Assembly (NCBI GenBank): GCA_004431415.1
Contig: QPMI01000210.1
Coordinates: forward strand, 1-64,000
DNA from: Cyanophora paradoxa
Lineage: Eukaryota > Glaucocystophyceae > Cyanophorales > Cyanophoraceae
DNA: 64,000 bases
Direction of reading: 5' to 3'
The position numbers were made by a program, and so were the translations under genes. Of the stretch, positions 56,201 through 64,000 are shown one piece after another. Each line of letters starts with the position of its first letter. Within the stretch, counting starts at the first letter, position 1. The notes below the pieces were generated by a model. The model searched no databases, was not told the origin of the DNA, and saw only the letters and a program-made list of their open reading frames with translations.

Positions 56201-56957
56201 GCGAAAACAAGCTTGCGACCCTGCCTGCAGAGCTCGGGCAGCTTTCGAATCTGCGTGATCTACACGTAAGCAAGAACCAGCTGACTGTTCTACCGGCGGA
56301 GCTCGGTCAGCTCGCGAACCTGCGAGAGTTGAACGTCTGGGAGAACCGGCTGAAGGCGCTGCCCCCGGAGCTAGGGCACCTTGTGAACCTTCAGCAGCTG
56401 GATGTCAGTTGCAACAAGTTGATGGCGCTTCCGCCAGAGCTCGGAAACCTTACGAATCTGACCGTGCTGGACTTGAGCAAGAACCAGCTGCAGGCACTGC
56501 CTCCGGAGCTCGGCCTGCTGTCGAGCCTGCAGCGCCTAGATGCGAGCACCAACAGGCTGGCTTCTCTTCCGTCGCAACTTGGTCAACTTGCGAACCTGGA
56601 GGACTGCAACTTGTTCAAGAACCAGCTGAGGACTTTGCCGCCGGAACTGGAGCGACTCACGAACCTGGAGCGTTTAGAAGTCGGCTGCAACAGGTTGAAC
56701 ATGGACTCGTTGCCACCAGGGCTTGGCCGGCCGCGCCTGGAGCAGGGATTCATCTACAACAATACGGATCAAGTAAGTTCGCTAGCGCACCATGTTATTC
56801 ACGTGTCACAGTGTAGCAAATACTTGCGCAGCCGATGATGATTCGCAACGATTCATCTCAGGTGAGTTCTACGAATTTTGCACGCGGTGCAATCCTCGTG
56901 ATCATGATTCGCGTGCAGCCGATGACGTTTACCGTGTTGCCTAATTATAAACGATAG
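42346..56957 (+). CDS. giant fusion candidate: caspase-like, KPAG repeats, UPF1-like helicase, TRANK1-like helicase, helical repeats, LRR
   Basis: From the ATG at 42346 to the TAG at 56955-56957, successive exons splice in frame through six modules, described separately. Key linking joins: SRDVSLR to ATICSWDVQH (intron 44700-44753, phase 0), YPIK to VESILEF (near 48535-48590), VDLKA to VPAEVLRR (near 49062-49107), and AAPSR to EKSSGRKLDLT (donor near 55683, acceptor near 55741). No intergenic spacer of useful size separates the modules. Introns here are T-containing and use GTGCG, GTACG, GTAAGT and one GC donor; the exons are visibly less GC-rich than those of neighbouring genes. Caveats: the frame changes in a (GGC)n tract near 44216-44265, an in-frame ATG lies at 44748, and the 55204-55510 joins are unresolved. 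It could instead be two or three adjacent genes. Confidence 0.6.
43730..44620 (+). repeat. coding minisatellite: (A)SKPAGA / GKPTGA repeats
   Basis: Roughly twenty units of Ala-rich spacer plus SKPAG, GKPTG or SKPTG. It includes an 81-bp near-exact tandem duplication (43921-44001 and 44002-44082). A pure (GGC)n run at about 44220-44265 shifts the frame: the KPAG frame ends in poly-Arg while the next frame resumes SPIGAGVAAAVATSKPTG. The likely explanation is repeat-length error or polymorphism. The encoded domain would be a flexible, positively charged linker. Confidence 0.75.
44748..48309 (+). other. UPF1/SETX-type SF1 helicase domain of the fusion
   Basis: The SF1B helicase motifs are in order: I, LIHG joined to PPGTGKTQT (about 45705-45790); Ia, VLVTAPTNAAVVNV; II, VAVVDEAAQ (about 46773-46800); III, LVLIGDPRQLQATI; IV, LLDTQYRMHEEIALFP; then ISPYRAQV, VKTVDGFQ joined over a GC-AG intron (47817-47878) to GGEKDVIILSLVR, and VI, LNVAITRAKHSLVIVGHG. 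This is typical of RNA/DNA helicases of the UPF1, Senataxin and ZNFX1 group. If the upstream intron is not used, an independent protein could begin at the ATG at 44748. Confidence 0.8.
48310..51480 (+). other. UvrD-type, TRANK1-like helicase domain of the fusion
   Basis: After a linker (FWGFAWVHLQDKPSVEQ joined to IYGIVKVDQ) comes a second P-loop, IFVLGRGGSGKTTVLLTRM (about 49215-49270). Then motif II AMVDE joined to VQDLSIAQVALF, motif III GFALAGDTAQTIAQGSGF, LLQRNFRTHTGVLNLSN, TAFEAKGFEFQDVVLY and LKILYVAVTRTKGQV (about 51285-51323). This order and the LGRxGxGKTT form are those of TRANK1-type UvrD/Rep-like helicases, which are often very large multidomain proteins. Nothing here shows nuclease activity. 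Confidence 0.75.
52370..52502 (+). repeat. internal coding duplication, copy 1 (133 bp)
   Basis: Matches 53872-54004 with 3 differences in 133 bp. It encodes VLLECARRVKREEALPFLKL and continues through LDERAKQLEAY. Flanking exons of the two duplicated blocks are far more diverged. Confidence 0.9.
53872..54004 (+). repeat. internal coding duplication, copy 2 (133 bp)
   Basis: Partner of 52370-52502, offset 1,502 bp. The differences fall at one silent site and within the codon region reading YR versus YG. Confidence 0.9.
55741..56957 (+). other. leucine-rich-repeat domain (about 12 repeats) at the end of the fusion
   Basis: Twelve or so 23-residue repeats of the form LPAELGQLxNLxxLxVxxNxL, as in SHOC2/ROCO-type LRRs (for example LTTLPAEIGSLSNLQQLVV, LKALPPELGHLVNLQQLDV). 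They are uninterrupted by introns from about 55820 to 56740. A GTAAGT intron and a GTGAGT intron then lead to QPMTFTVLPNYKR and the stop at 56955. The upstream exon joins SREKSSGRKLDLTQGG in frame, so the LRR is either the C-terminus of the giant gene or a separate gene with a Ser/Pro-rich leader exon (EPVPSTSVSASMKAP). Confidence 0.8.
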
Positions 56958-57717
56958 AGGTCCCGCGCCCTTCGCTCATGGATGCGATATTAAGAGTCTC
57001 GGAGACTCAAGACTGTCGGACTGGGGCACCCCCCAATCTCGCCCCCTTCGAGCTTTCGTGTATACGTAGCTTTCTGTTGCGGATTCTGAGTCCGGTTTAA
57101 TTTGTGTGTCCCCGTGCACGTGCTCCTCCGATCCTCCTTCACCCTGGAACATGTACACCGGGTCTAGGTTGAAGGACTTGTGCATGTGCAGAAGGGCAGG
57201 CCGAACAAGGGCCGGGGCTAGGGCGGGGCCGAGGTGGAGGACCGGAAGAGGTTGGTGGAAGGGGGCGAGGATCCGGAGGGGGCGGGGGGAGGGGATTCTC
57301 GGTCGGGGAGGGGGAGGTGGGGGAGGGGGGCGCCGGCCAGGGTAGGAGCAATGGAAAGGACATCGGGACAGCGCAAGGAATTCGAAAACGGGGAGGGGAG
57401 GGGAGACTTGATAAGAGTTGCTGTCTGGGTCTTCCGCGGCCGGATCCTCGGTTGCAATTGACCATGCCTTCGCGATCGCTCCAGCGAAGTCCTTTAATTT
57501 CTTCCCTCCAAGGCTTCTAGCTATAGGCTACTTGCACCTGGCCCATCCCCCTCGAACCGCTTGCACCTGAACCGCAGGGGGATCCCCCGTCGACTGTCCC
57601 CTCGAGCTCCCCGGGCTCGCCTCCCTAATATTTAATCATCATGGCATAAGACCCCATGGCCATCGCGGTCGGCAGCACAAATTATGCTCACGTATACGTA
57701 TAGCCTGATTTAATTAA
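56958..57717. other. intergenic region, purine-rich centre
   Basis: 57215-57400 is a G/A-rich tract (GGGGCGAGG, GGGGGAGGGG). The mirror reading is proline-rich, but nothing supports a gene. The remainder is balanced DNA with TATACGTATA-like palindromes near 57690-57725. Confidence 0.5.
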
Positions 57718-60591
57718 CTAGTATACGTAAGCCGAATGCTCAGACCGAGTGCAGCCGCAGCTGGGAACCGAAGTTCTAGAACCGAAAGGGAACCGGGCCG
57801 GGAACCGGTCGTGGGGCCCCCCGCTCACGATCGCGATCGGCAACGGCGCCGCGGCCGGGACCGCCGCCGTCTCGAGCTCGCCCCCGTCATCGTCATCGTC
57901 GATTTCCGATCGCGATGTTGGACCGGCGTGGACCTCGGGCGTGAGGGGAGGACGACGGCCCAGCTTCAGCTGCAGGCGGCGGCAGAGCCCGCGACGTACC
58001 TTCGCGCCCTGCGCTCGCGCACCCCTCAGACTCGAAATCGAGCCTCGAAGAGCGTGCCGGCGCCCGGCGGCCGTGGATCGAGCAGCTGCAACACGACGGA
58101 GCGCCAGGCGTAGAGGGGCGTAGACGCCCGGAAGAAGGAGCAGCGGGAGAGCACGACGCGCAGTGGGCGCCCCTCGAGCTCCGCCCGCGCCGTCGCGATG
58201 AAGTCCTCTGCAAGGCGATAAGGAGGAGAAGAGGAAAGGAGGGAAAGCGCAAGCCAAGCGAACTGACGAGGATTGTCTTCCCGTTCCCGGCCTCCGCCTC
58301 AACGATCAGTACCCCCCCGCCCTTGGCGGCCAGCTCGGATCCGGAGGGGTCGCGCGGGGGACACGCGGCGGATCGGAGGCGGCCAGCGAGTTGTGCTTAA
58401 GCTTGAGGAGGGTGTCCAAGAGCTGCGCGAAGAAGCGGCACTCGTAGCTGTAGGCGCGGCCCACGAGCTGCCCTCGTTCGCAGATCCCTCCTCGTACGAG
58501 ATCGTCTCCGTCGCCCCGCGATCGCGACTGGCCTGGCCCCCCGACGGCGACGGCCCCCGGCTCCGCTCCCCCAGGGGGACAGCTCCGGCGAAAACGAGCT
58601 GGCGGCCCCGGCCTCGTTCGCCGCGCCGCCGCCGCCGTTGCCGCCGCCCTCGGCGCCCGACGAGGACTGCCCCACATGCATGGGCCAGCGATCGCGAGTC
58701 GACGTGCCGCCGCATAGAAGAGGCCCGGCTCATGATCAGCGTTCGCTTGAGGTTCGCCGAGTTGGAGTTGGATCGGGGCATCTTCCCGCTCTACGCGTAC
58801 GAGCGCGGGAGCCCGCGGCTCGGAGACTCGACGTCGGAGGGCGGCGCCGCCTCGAGCCCTTGAGCGCCATCTCGCCGTCCTGTGCGACGTGCCGCCAAGG
58901 GTCGGTCGGGACGAACGAAGGAGGATATCGATGGGCGAAGCGGGTGGGGTACCGGTGCAGATCTAGAGCCACGGACCTGTTCCATCTGAACGCGGGAGGA
59001 GAGGCAGCTGCGCATGCGGGTCGCCTCGTCCACCAGGACCTCCCCACTCGGCGCCTTTAAAATTTTGCTGCGGGGCGGGATCGATATCGAACCCTCACGC
59101 GTCGCCGTCGATCCGGCGGGGAGAAACGGGAGCGGACCATGGCCATATGCATGATGCGGGCGCCGGCGGCAAAGTTGACCACCGCTCCGAGCACTGCGTA
59201 TATACGTACTCGCAGCGCGAGTGGACGTCGCCGATGATCATGAGAGAGCAGACGGCCCGCCCTGTCGTGACCGAGATCTGTGGCGGGGATATCGGTACAA
59301 GTAATTATAAGCGGATGATGCATATATATATATATATATATATATGGGGGGGGGCCGACGAGGAGGGGAGCGGGGTACACGCGTGGGAGGGGACTTGCAA
59401 TTGGAGGGCGCCGGCGGTAAGGCGGGCCGAGAGGTACAGGGCCGCATTAAAGGCGTGAAGCGGGTCGTCTTCAGAGGAGGCGGGGGGTACCCCGAAGATC
59501 GCCAGCAGCACGATGTCGTCCTGCGAGGTACGCTCGCGGCGGATTCGGGGGAAAGGGGGGGGGGGGTCAGGGCGTCAGGGGGTACCAAAGCCGAAAAACA
59601 AGGGGGGGGGGGGGGGGGGCGAGCTTGGGCGGTGATCGCCGAGGAGGCCCGGGAGAAAATGGAGGGGCGCCCGGCGGCGGACACTAGCGCTCCGGGTCGG
59701 AGAGGGCGGAGAGGGCGGAGAGGGTGCCGCCTCCGGTCCGCCTGTAGCGGCGGCACCCGCGGCCGGTGATCATGAGTGGCTCACGTGGCTCAGGCGGGTC
59801 ACGCTAGAGTCCGAGGTGGGGCCCAGGGAGTGCCCGGCCCCGTAGCCGAAGCCCGCGGCCGCCGCCTCCTCCCCCCCGGACTGCCGCCAGAGGGCACGGG
59901 CCGAGCGCGCGTCCGAGGGGCCGTCGCCGTGTGCAGCCGGCGGCTCCAGGACCGATAGCGAGACCGACCGGGGGGCGATTCCGCATGGGCGCGGCCGGCG
60001 AGAGGGCCACGGGAGGGGGGGGAAGCCGGCGTGAGCCCCGGCGTGGGGTGCCTAGGCCTGGGCTGGCGAGACGGCCGGCGAGGGGAAGATGGCGTCCTTG
60101 AGGCGCGACAGGGCGCCGGCGCCGCCGCCGTGGAGCGATCGGGCCGAGTCGAGGTGGGAAGGGGCGGGCGAGCCGGGGGGCTGCTCGAGGGCCGGGGCCG
60201 GGGCCGCCCAAAGCGGTGCGCGGTGGAGGGCCGGGCTGCGGCTGCGGCTGCGGCTGCGGCGGCTGCTGCGGAGGCCGAGCCCGACGAGGCTCCGCCCGAT
60301 TCGCCGCTGCGGGCTGGGGCATCCTCGATGGACACGCGCAGCCCCACTCGATGCCGCCTGATCATGAGGGGACGGCGAGCCGGCGCCCGCGGCCGCGGCC
60401 GGGAGCGTGCTGCCGGCGCCCGGGAGGGAACCGCCGCCGGAGCGGGCCAGGGCGGCCCGCGCCTCCGCCATCGCCGAGAGGATCGGGCTCTCGGCGCCTT
60501 GCGAGAGGGCGAACGAATCCGATCGCGATCGATATCGCGACACGGTCTCGCTCCGCCGCCGGTCGCCCGGGCCCGTCCCCGGCGAGGCCAC
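57718..60591 (-). CDS. soluble-adenylyl-cyclase (ADCY10)-like protein, possibly damaged
   Basis: Minus-strand exons carry a class III cyclase domain (DIVLLAIFGVPPASSEDDPLHA at about 59420-59525; ISVTTGRAVCSLMIIGD; VLGAVVNFAAGARIMHMAM; VLVDEATRMRSCLSS; MALKGSRRR). Then come YECRFFAQLLDTLLKLKHN, a P-loop VLIVEAEAGNGKTIL (about 58265-58315) and VVLSRCSFFRASTPLYAW, the sAC-type ATPase start. The long C-terminal helical region of ADCY10 is missing. Between CEY and AVLGAVV (about 59190-59205) an extra 8 bp (GTATATAC) breaks the frame and is too short to be an intron. The N-terminal exon (MASPGTGPGDRRRSETV, start 60591) is tentative. No first cyclase domain was found. This is either a truncated, decaying copy or a sequence error. 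Confidence 0.55.
59322..59345. repeat. TA dinucleotide microsatellite
   Basis: Twelve TA units, followed directly by nine or ten G. It lies in a predicted intron of the cyclase-like gene. Confidence 0.95.
59697..59724. repeat. short VNTR, GGGCGGAGA units
   Basis: Three tandem copies of a 9-bp purine-rich unit at the upstream side of the cyclase domain exons. Confidence 0.8.
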
Positions 60592-61209
60592 CCCGCGGCA
60601 CCGAACCCGTTGATGCCCGCGACGCTCTTCCGGCGCCGCAGGAACGTCGTGTCGCCCGCGGCGCCGCCGCCGAGGCCGCGCCTATAGCTATATATAGCTA
60701 GGCCGGCGCCGCCGGCGCGCGCGCGCCGGCGAGGGCCGAGATATCGATCTAGAGCTCGAGGCCTAGGTCGGCCTCTCCGTCCATGAACGTCTGCGCATGC
60801 GCGCGCGAGCTGCGAGCGAGCTCGAGCGAACGTTAACGAACGAGCGAACGAATCGAAGTCAGAGCAGAGAACGCACATGCATATGTGTGTACAGTCGACG
60901 GGGGGTGCTGCGTCGGCCAGCTCCCTCGCGTAGTGCTCCGCGTATACGTAGTGCTCGTCCCCTAACGAGCGCTAAGGGGGGGCGGAGGGGGGGAAGGAGG
61001 GGGGAAGAGAGGCGTGGGGAGAGACAAGCGGGAGGGTACGCGTGCTGAACAGCGCGAGAGCGGCCGCGGTTTGCTCGGTCGCGAGGCCTAGGACCTTCGA
61101 GCTTGAGTGCAAGAGGACCGTACGCGTGCAGAAGGCTCGAGCGCCCCAGCCACACTTCGCCTCGAGTTCAAAACACATCGTAGGCCGCTCGCCGCCCGCG
61201 GACGCGGCC
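60592..61209. other. divergent intergenic region
   Basis: Between the tentative cyclase start and the next + gene. It holds dense palindromes (GCGCGCGCGCGCC, CTATATATAG, ATCGATCTAGAG) and a GAACGAACGA-type stretch near 60825-60850. Promoters are likely; no separate gene supported. Confidence 0.4.
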
Positions 61210-63231
61210 ATGCCCGTCTTTGCGGAGACGTTCGCCTCTCGTGCGAAACAGAGACCGCCATCGCCGGCGAAGCGGCCCGAGTCGCCGCTGTCGGGCCGCG
61301 GCAGGCCGGCATCGCCGCTGCGCGCTCCATCGTCGAGTTCGCGCCCACCGTCGACAAGCGAGTCGCAGTCGAAGACAAGCGAATCGAGTGTCGCAACTCG
61401 GCAGCGCAGGCCGGGCAATGCTGCTCGCCCTCGAACACAAGACGTGTCCGACTCGGCGCTGGATTCGCTCACGCAAGCCATCAATCGGCTTCAACGATCG
61501 TTCAGCGAGGTTCGACAGACGCGGGAATCCATCATGTCCGCGCTGGAGACCGGTTCCTCCGGTCCATCCAGCTCCGCCCCGCCTGAAGGCCCGCCGCGCG
61601 AGCGGCCCCAGTGGGCCCTCATGGTCGACCGAGGGACGTTTTCGGGCCCAGCTAATGGGTCACGGCCCCCGACGACGGACGCCGCCTCGCCGTCGGAGAC
61701 CGCCTCGCCGCCGGCGAGCCTCGCGCCTCCCCCGGTCGCCTCTTCCTCGCACGGCAACGGCGACGCCGCCGCTTTCGCACCCAACGAAGGCAAGCGCCAT
61801 CCGCCCCGGCTTCGCGCGGGGGCGCCCGTAACCCGAAGGGCAGGCGAGGCGGGCCGGAGGGCGACCTTCGCGCTCTCGCCCGAGTTGGAGCTGTTCGACC
61901 GGGCGCCGCAGCCCGAGCGGCAGTCGCCCCAGGCGGCCGCGCGCCGCCGTCCCCGCCTCGCCGAGTCGCCCGGGCCGGTGAGCGCCCCGCCCTTGCGCAC
62001 GGCGCCGGGGGCGGGGCCGAGGGGCGGGCAGAGCGTGGATATCGCGCCGGCGCGGGGCAGCCGCCAGGCCGACGAGGCGTCCAGCCCCTCAAGCATGACC
62101 GTCTCCGTCGGCCCACCCGAGCCGCCCCCGCGCTCCCGCGCCGGAGCCGGCCCCGGGCCCCGCGGCCGGCCTCGAGAGTGCCCCGGCCTTGGACCGCGCC
62201 GCCCTCGACTGGCTGCTTCGGGCCGGCTCCGAGAGGGCAGCGCTCCGCGCCTGGGCCGCCGAGCCGCCGCCGCCGACCTCGCCGCCGCCGGCGTCAGCCG
62301 CCAGCTCGCCATCGGGACGGCGCGGCGGGAGCCCGGCCAAGAGCCACTCGGCCTTCGATCCCGACCGCGAGCTCCAGAGCTACCGCGCCAACGTGCGCGC
62401 CGCCCTCGCCGGTGCCGCCCGCCCCTCCCCCGCCCCTCGCCCGCCCCGCACCGGCCGCCGAGCCGGCCCCGGCAGCGCTGCAGCGGGGCCAGGCGGCGGA
62501 GACGGACCCCCTGGACGAGGCGGAGGAGGCCGGCGGCGAGGCGGCCGCCGCACTGCGCTGGGCCACGCGGGCGCGCCCGGCCGGCGCCGGCTCGCAGTCC
62601 ACCCTCCTTCGCTCCTCGCTCGAGCGCTCCGAGGTGCGCCCCGCCGGCGCCCCGGCCCGCCGGCCGCCGTCCGCCAACCTCAGGCCGGGCGGCAGCGGCC
62701 GGCGCGGCCCCCGTCGCCATCAGCGCGGGCGCGGGCGCGGGGCTCTCCGGTCCGAGCCGCCTCTCTCGAGCGGTGCGCGCGCGCCGCTGCCAGCCGCCGG
62801 CGGGTGGCCTGAGCGGGTCGCGCAGGCTGGGGGCGGCGGAGTGGCGGCGGGAGGAGACGGGGCGGGGCCTGGCGCTAGAGCGGGGCAGGCCGGGGCGGGG
62901 GCGGCGGGGCGGGGGCGGCGGGCACGTGTCGTCGGACCTGGGGGCGGCGGAGACGTGGAACTGCCTGCGGGCGCTTGCCGACGGCCTCGCCCGCCCCTGG
63001 CTGCCCCTCCGCGACCAGGCCCGGGTGCCGTGCCCCGCCCCCTGCTCCCGCTCTCGGCGGCTGAGGGCGGGGGCGGGGCAGGGCTGGGAGGAGCGGGTGG
63101 AGGGGGCGCGGGCCAGCGTGAGCGCGCGCCGGCTCGCCGACATCGAGTCCTACTTCGTCGCCCGCGCCCGCGAGTCCTTCGGGAGCCCCGCCTACCCCCG
63201 CCCCCACGCCTCCCGGCCCCTAGCCCTCTAG
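61210..63231 (+). CDS. largely disordered protein, function unknown
   Basis: The ATG at 61210 opens MPVFAETFASRAKQRPPSPA. The first exon is Ser/Pro/Arg-rich with a short coiled coil ALDSLTQAINRLQRSFSEV (about 61455-61510). Downstream exons give ALDRAALDWLLRAGSERAAL, DPLDEAEEAGGEAAAALRWA, SSDLGAAETWNCLRALADGL and RRLADIESYFVARARESFG before a stop at 63229-63231. Frame changes imply at least three introns. One candidate near 63020-63085 has a GC donor but is also open in frame, so it may be retained. No family recognised; a structural or scaffold role is possible but unproven. Confidence 0.55.
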   Translation: MPVFAETFASRAKQRPPSPAKRPESPLSGRGRPASPLRAPSSSSRPPSTSESQSKTSESSVATRQRRPGNAARPRTQDVSDSALDSLTQAINRLQRSFSEVRQTRESIMSALETGSSGPSSSAPPEGPPRERPQWALMVDRGTFSGPANGSRPPTTDAASPSETASPPASLAPPPVASSSHGNGDAAAFAPNEGKRHPPRLRAGAPVTRRAGEAGRRATFALSPELELFDRAPQPERQSPQAAARRRPRLAESPGPVSAPPLRTAPGAGPRGGQSVDIAPARGSRQADEASSPSSMTVSVGPPEPPPRSRAGAGPGPRGRPRECPGLGPRRPRLAASGRLREGSAPRLGRRAAAADLAAAGVSRQLAIGTARREPGQEPLGLRSRPRAPELPRQRARRPRRCRPPLPRPSPAPHRPPSRPRQRCSGARRRRRTPWTRRRRPAARRPPHCAGPRGRARPAPARSPPSFAPRSSAPRCAPPAPRPAGRRPPTSGRAAAAGAAPVAISAGAGAGLSGPSRLSRAVRARRCQPPAGGLSGSRRLGAAEWRREETGRGLALERGRPGRGRRGGGGGHVSSDLGAAETWNCLRALADGLARPWLPLRDQARVPCPAPCSRSRRLRAGAGQGWEERVEGARASVSARRLADIESYFVARARESFGSPAYPRPHASRPLAL

Positions 63232-64000
63232 ATCTGCTTCATTTCGCCCCCTTCCTTCATTTAATTTATCCGCGTGGCAAATAGTCATCAGTACTCAGTG
63301 ACTATTACTGGTTCCGCGCGTACTGCAAATTCGAATTCTGGCGAAAGGGCGAGGCTAATCCGATATCGATGATCTTTTTGACGGGGCCGTGCGACCGGCG
63401 CCGGCAGGCTGGCTGCAGATCCGGAGTCCGGAATCGGACCCTGCAGGTCCCTGCTGCGGCGCCGCGCCCCCGCGGGCCGGGGGGCCGCCGGGCCGGGGGC
63501 CGGGCCGGGGCCGGGCCGGGCCGGGCCGGGGCCCGGTCTGCTGGTCGCTTCCGTCTTAATTTCACTTGCTAACATGCATGCATATATATGCAGCTGGCTT
63601 TGCTAGCTTAATAATAATTTGCAAAAATCAAGTATAAAACATCTCTATATTTTCGAATTCTTGATATAATATTGTTCCATGCGCATATGCATATTTCTAA
63701 TTAATTAAGTTTCTTAAAAGATATTCAAGTGATCATGCTGGCGCCCCGTCCGCGCTAGCGCTAGCTAGCTAGCCCGGCGGCCCCGAGCCTCCGGCGATCG
63801 CGAGCCCCGCGCCGGCGCCGGCCGGCCGGCGCGCGGCCGCCGGCCGGGCGCCGGCCGCGGGCCGCGGGCCCCGCGTCGGATCGGACGGTCCGGCAGGCAT
63901 AGGGCCTAGGCCCTGCTGATCATGAGGGAGACATCGAACTTGATCGAAGGCTTTGCAAATTGCAAACCGCAGAAGCAGCCGGCTCAGCTGCAGCTGCGCC
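63232..64000. other. right-edge intergenic DNA: AT-rich island between extreme GC repeats
   Basis: 63489-63535 is a CCGGG/GGCCGG array. 63570-63725 drops to an AT-rich island (ATGCATGCATATATATGC, TTAATAATAATTT, CTAATTAATTAAG). 63770-63880 returns to nearly pure G/C palindromes (GGCGCCGGCCGGCCGGCGC). No gene seen. Abrupt composition switches like this may mark a replication, chromatin or recombination feature, or a junction. Confidence 0.55.

Noticed and set aside
57139-57465. Proline-rich minus-strand frame
   Set aside because: Simple consequence of a G/A-rich tract; no start context, splice partner or conserved motif.

Overview
The window is nuclear DNA of a very GC-rich eukaryote with a compact, intron-dense genome. 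Short introns (mostly about 45-90 nt) interrupt nearly every gene. Many begin GTGCG and are so C-rich on the sense strand that gene direction can be read from base skew. A plastid-type Rieske oxygenase (pheophorbide a oxygenase/TIC55 type) implies a photosynthetic lineage. With HPRT, a class-II glutamine synthetase, arginyl-tRNA protein transferase and an ADCY10-like cyclase, this looks like a unicellular alga. A haptophyte-like alga is my best guess, but that is inference. All intron-exon structures below were spliced by eye from frame continuity and family motifs.

Layout: 1-255, possible tail of a + gene; 655-3286, Rieske oxygenase (+); 3287-6133, gene-poor, palindrome-dense DNA with two identical 144-bp tRNA-like repeats; 6134-7169, response-regulator receiver protein (+); 8130-9827, coiled-coil protein (-); 10108-10506, small intronless protein (+); 10710-13422, F-box/LRR protein (-), head-to-head with HPRT at 13497-14802 (+); 15159-17236, low-complexity protein (-); 18180-20642, MscS channel (+); 20753-21682, signal-peptide/TM protein (-); 21877-23596, glutamine synthetase (+).

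24047-35299 (-) is a coiled-coil/DUF4062/NACHT-like ATPase/WD40 gene of STAND architecture. Its first coding exon is split by a 4,234-bp CACTA-like transposon (31024-35257) with perfect 55-bp terminal inverted repeats, subterminal repeats and a CAAG target duplication. Removing the element and one CAAG copy makes the two exon halves join in frame. The element carries its own gene (31905-33547, zinc-ligand motifs plus SUMO-interaction-like motifs) and no transposase that I can see. Next come a Vps62-like gene (35735-36456, +) tail-to-tail with ATE1 (36494-38904, -), and a TMEM214-like gene (39060-41672, +).

42346-56957 (+) is the most remarkable region. Consecutive in-phase splice joins link a caspase-like domain (Cys kept, His replaced by Pro), a Lys-Pro-Ala/Thr-Gly minisatellite domain, a UPF1/SETX-type SF1 helicase, a second TRANK1-like UvrD-type helicase, a helical region with a 133-bp near-identical internal duplication, and a leucine-rich-repeat domain. 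It may be one giant polypeptide. The main caveats are a frame change in a (GGC)n tract and an in-frame ATG 12 bp after an apparent stop. The right end holds a soluble-adenylyl-cyclase-like gene (57718-60591, -) with a small frame-disrupting insertion, a disordered protein (61210-63231, +), and a terminal stretch mixing an AT-rich island with extreme GC repeats.

Both the STAND gene and the giant fusion use parts typical of innate-immune or self/non-self surveillance proteins. They lie within 18 kb of each other, so this stretch may be an immune-like or conflict-related neighbourhood.
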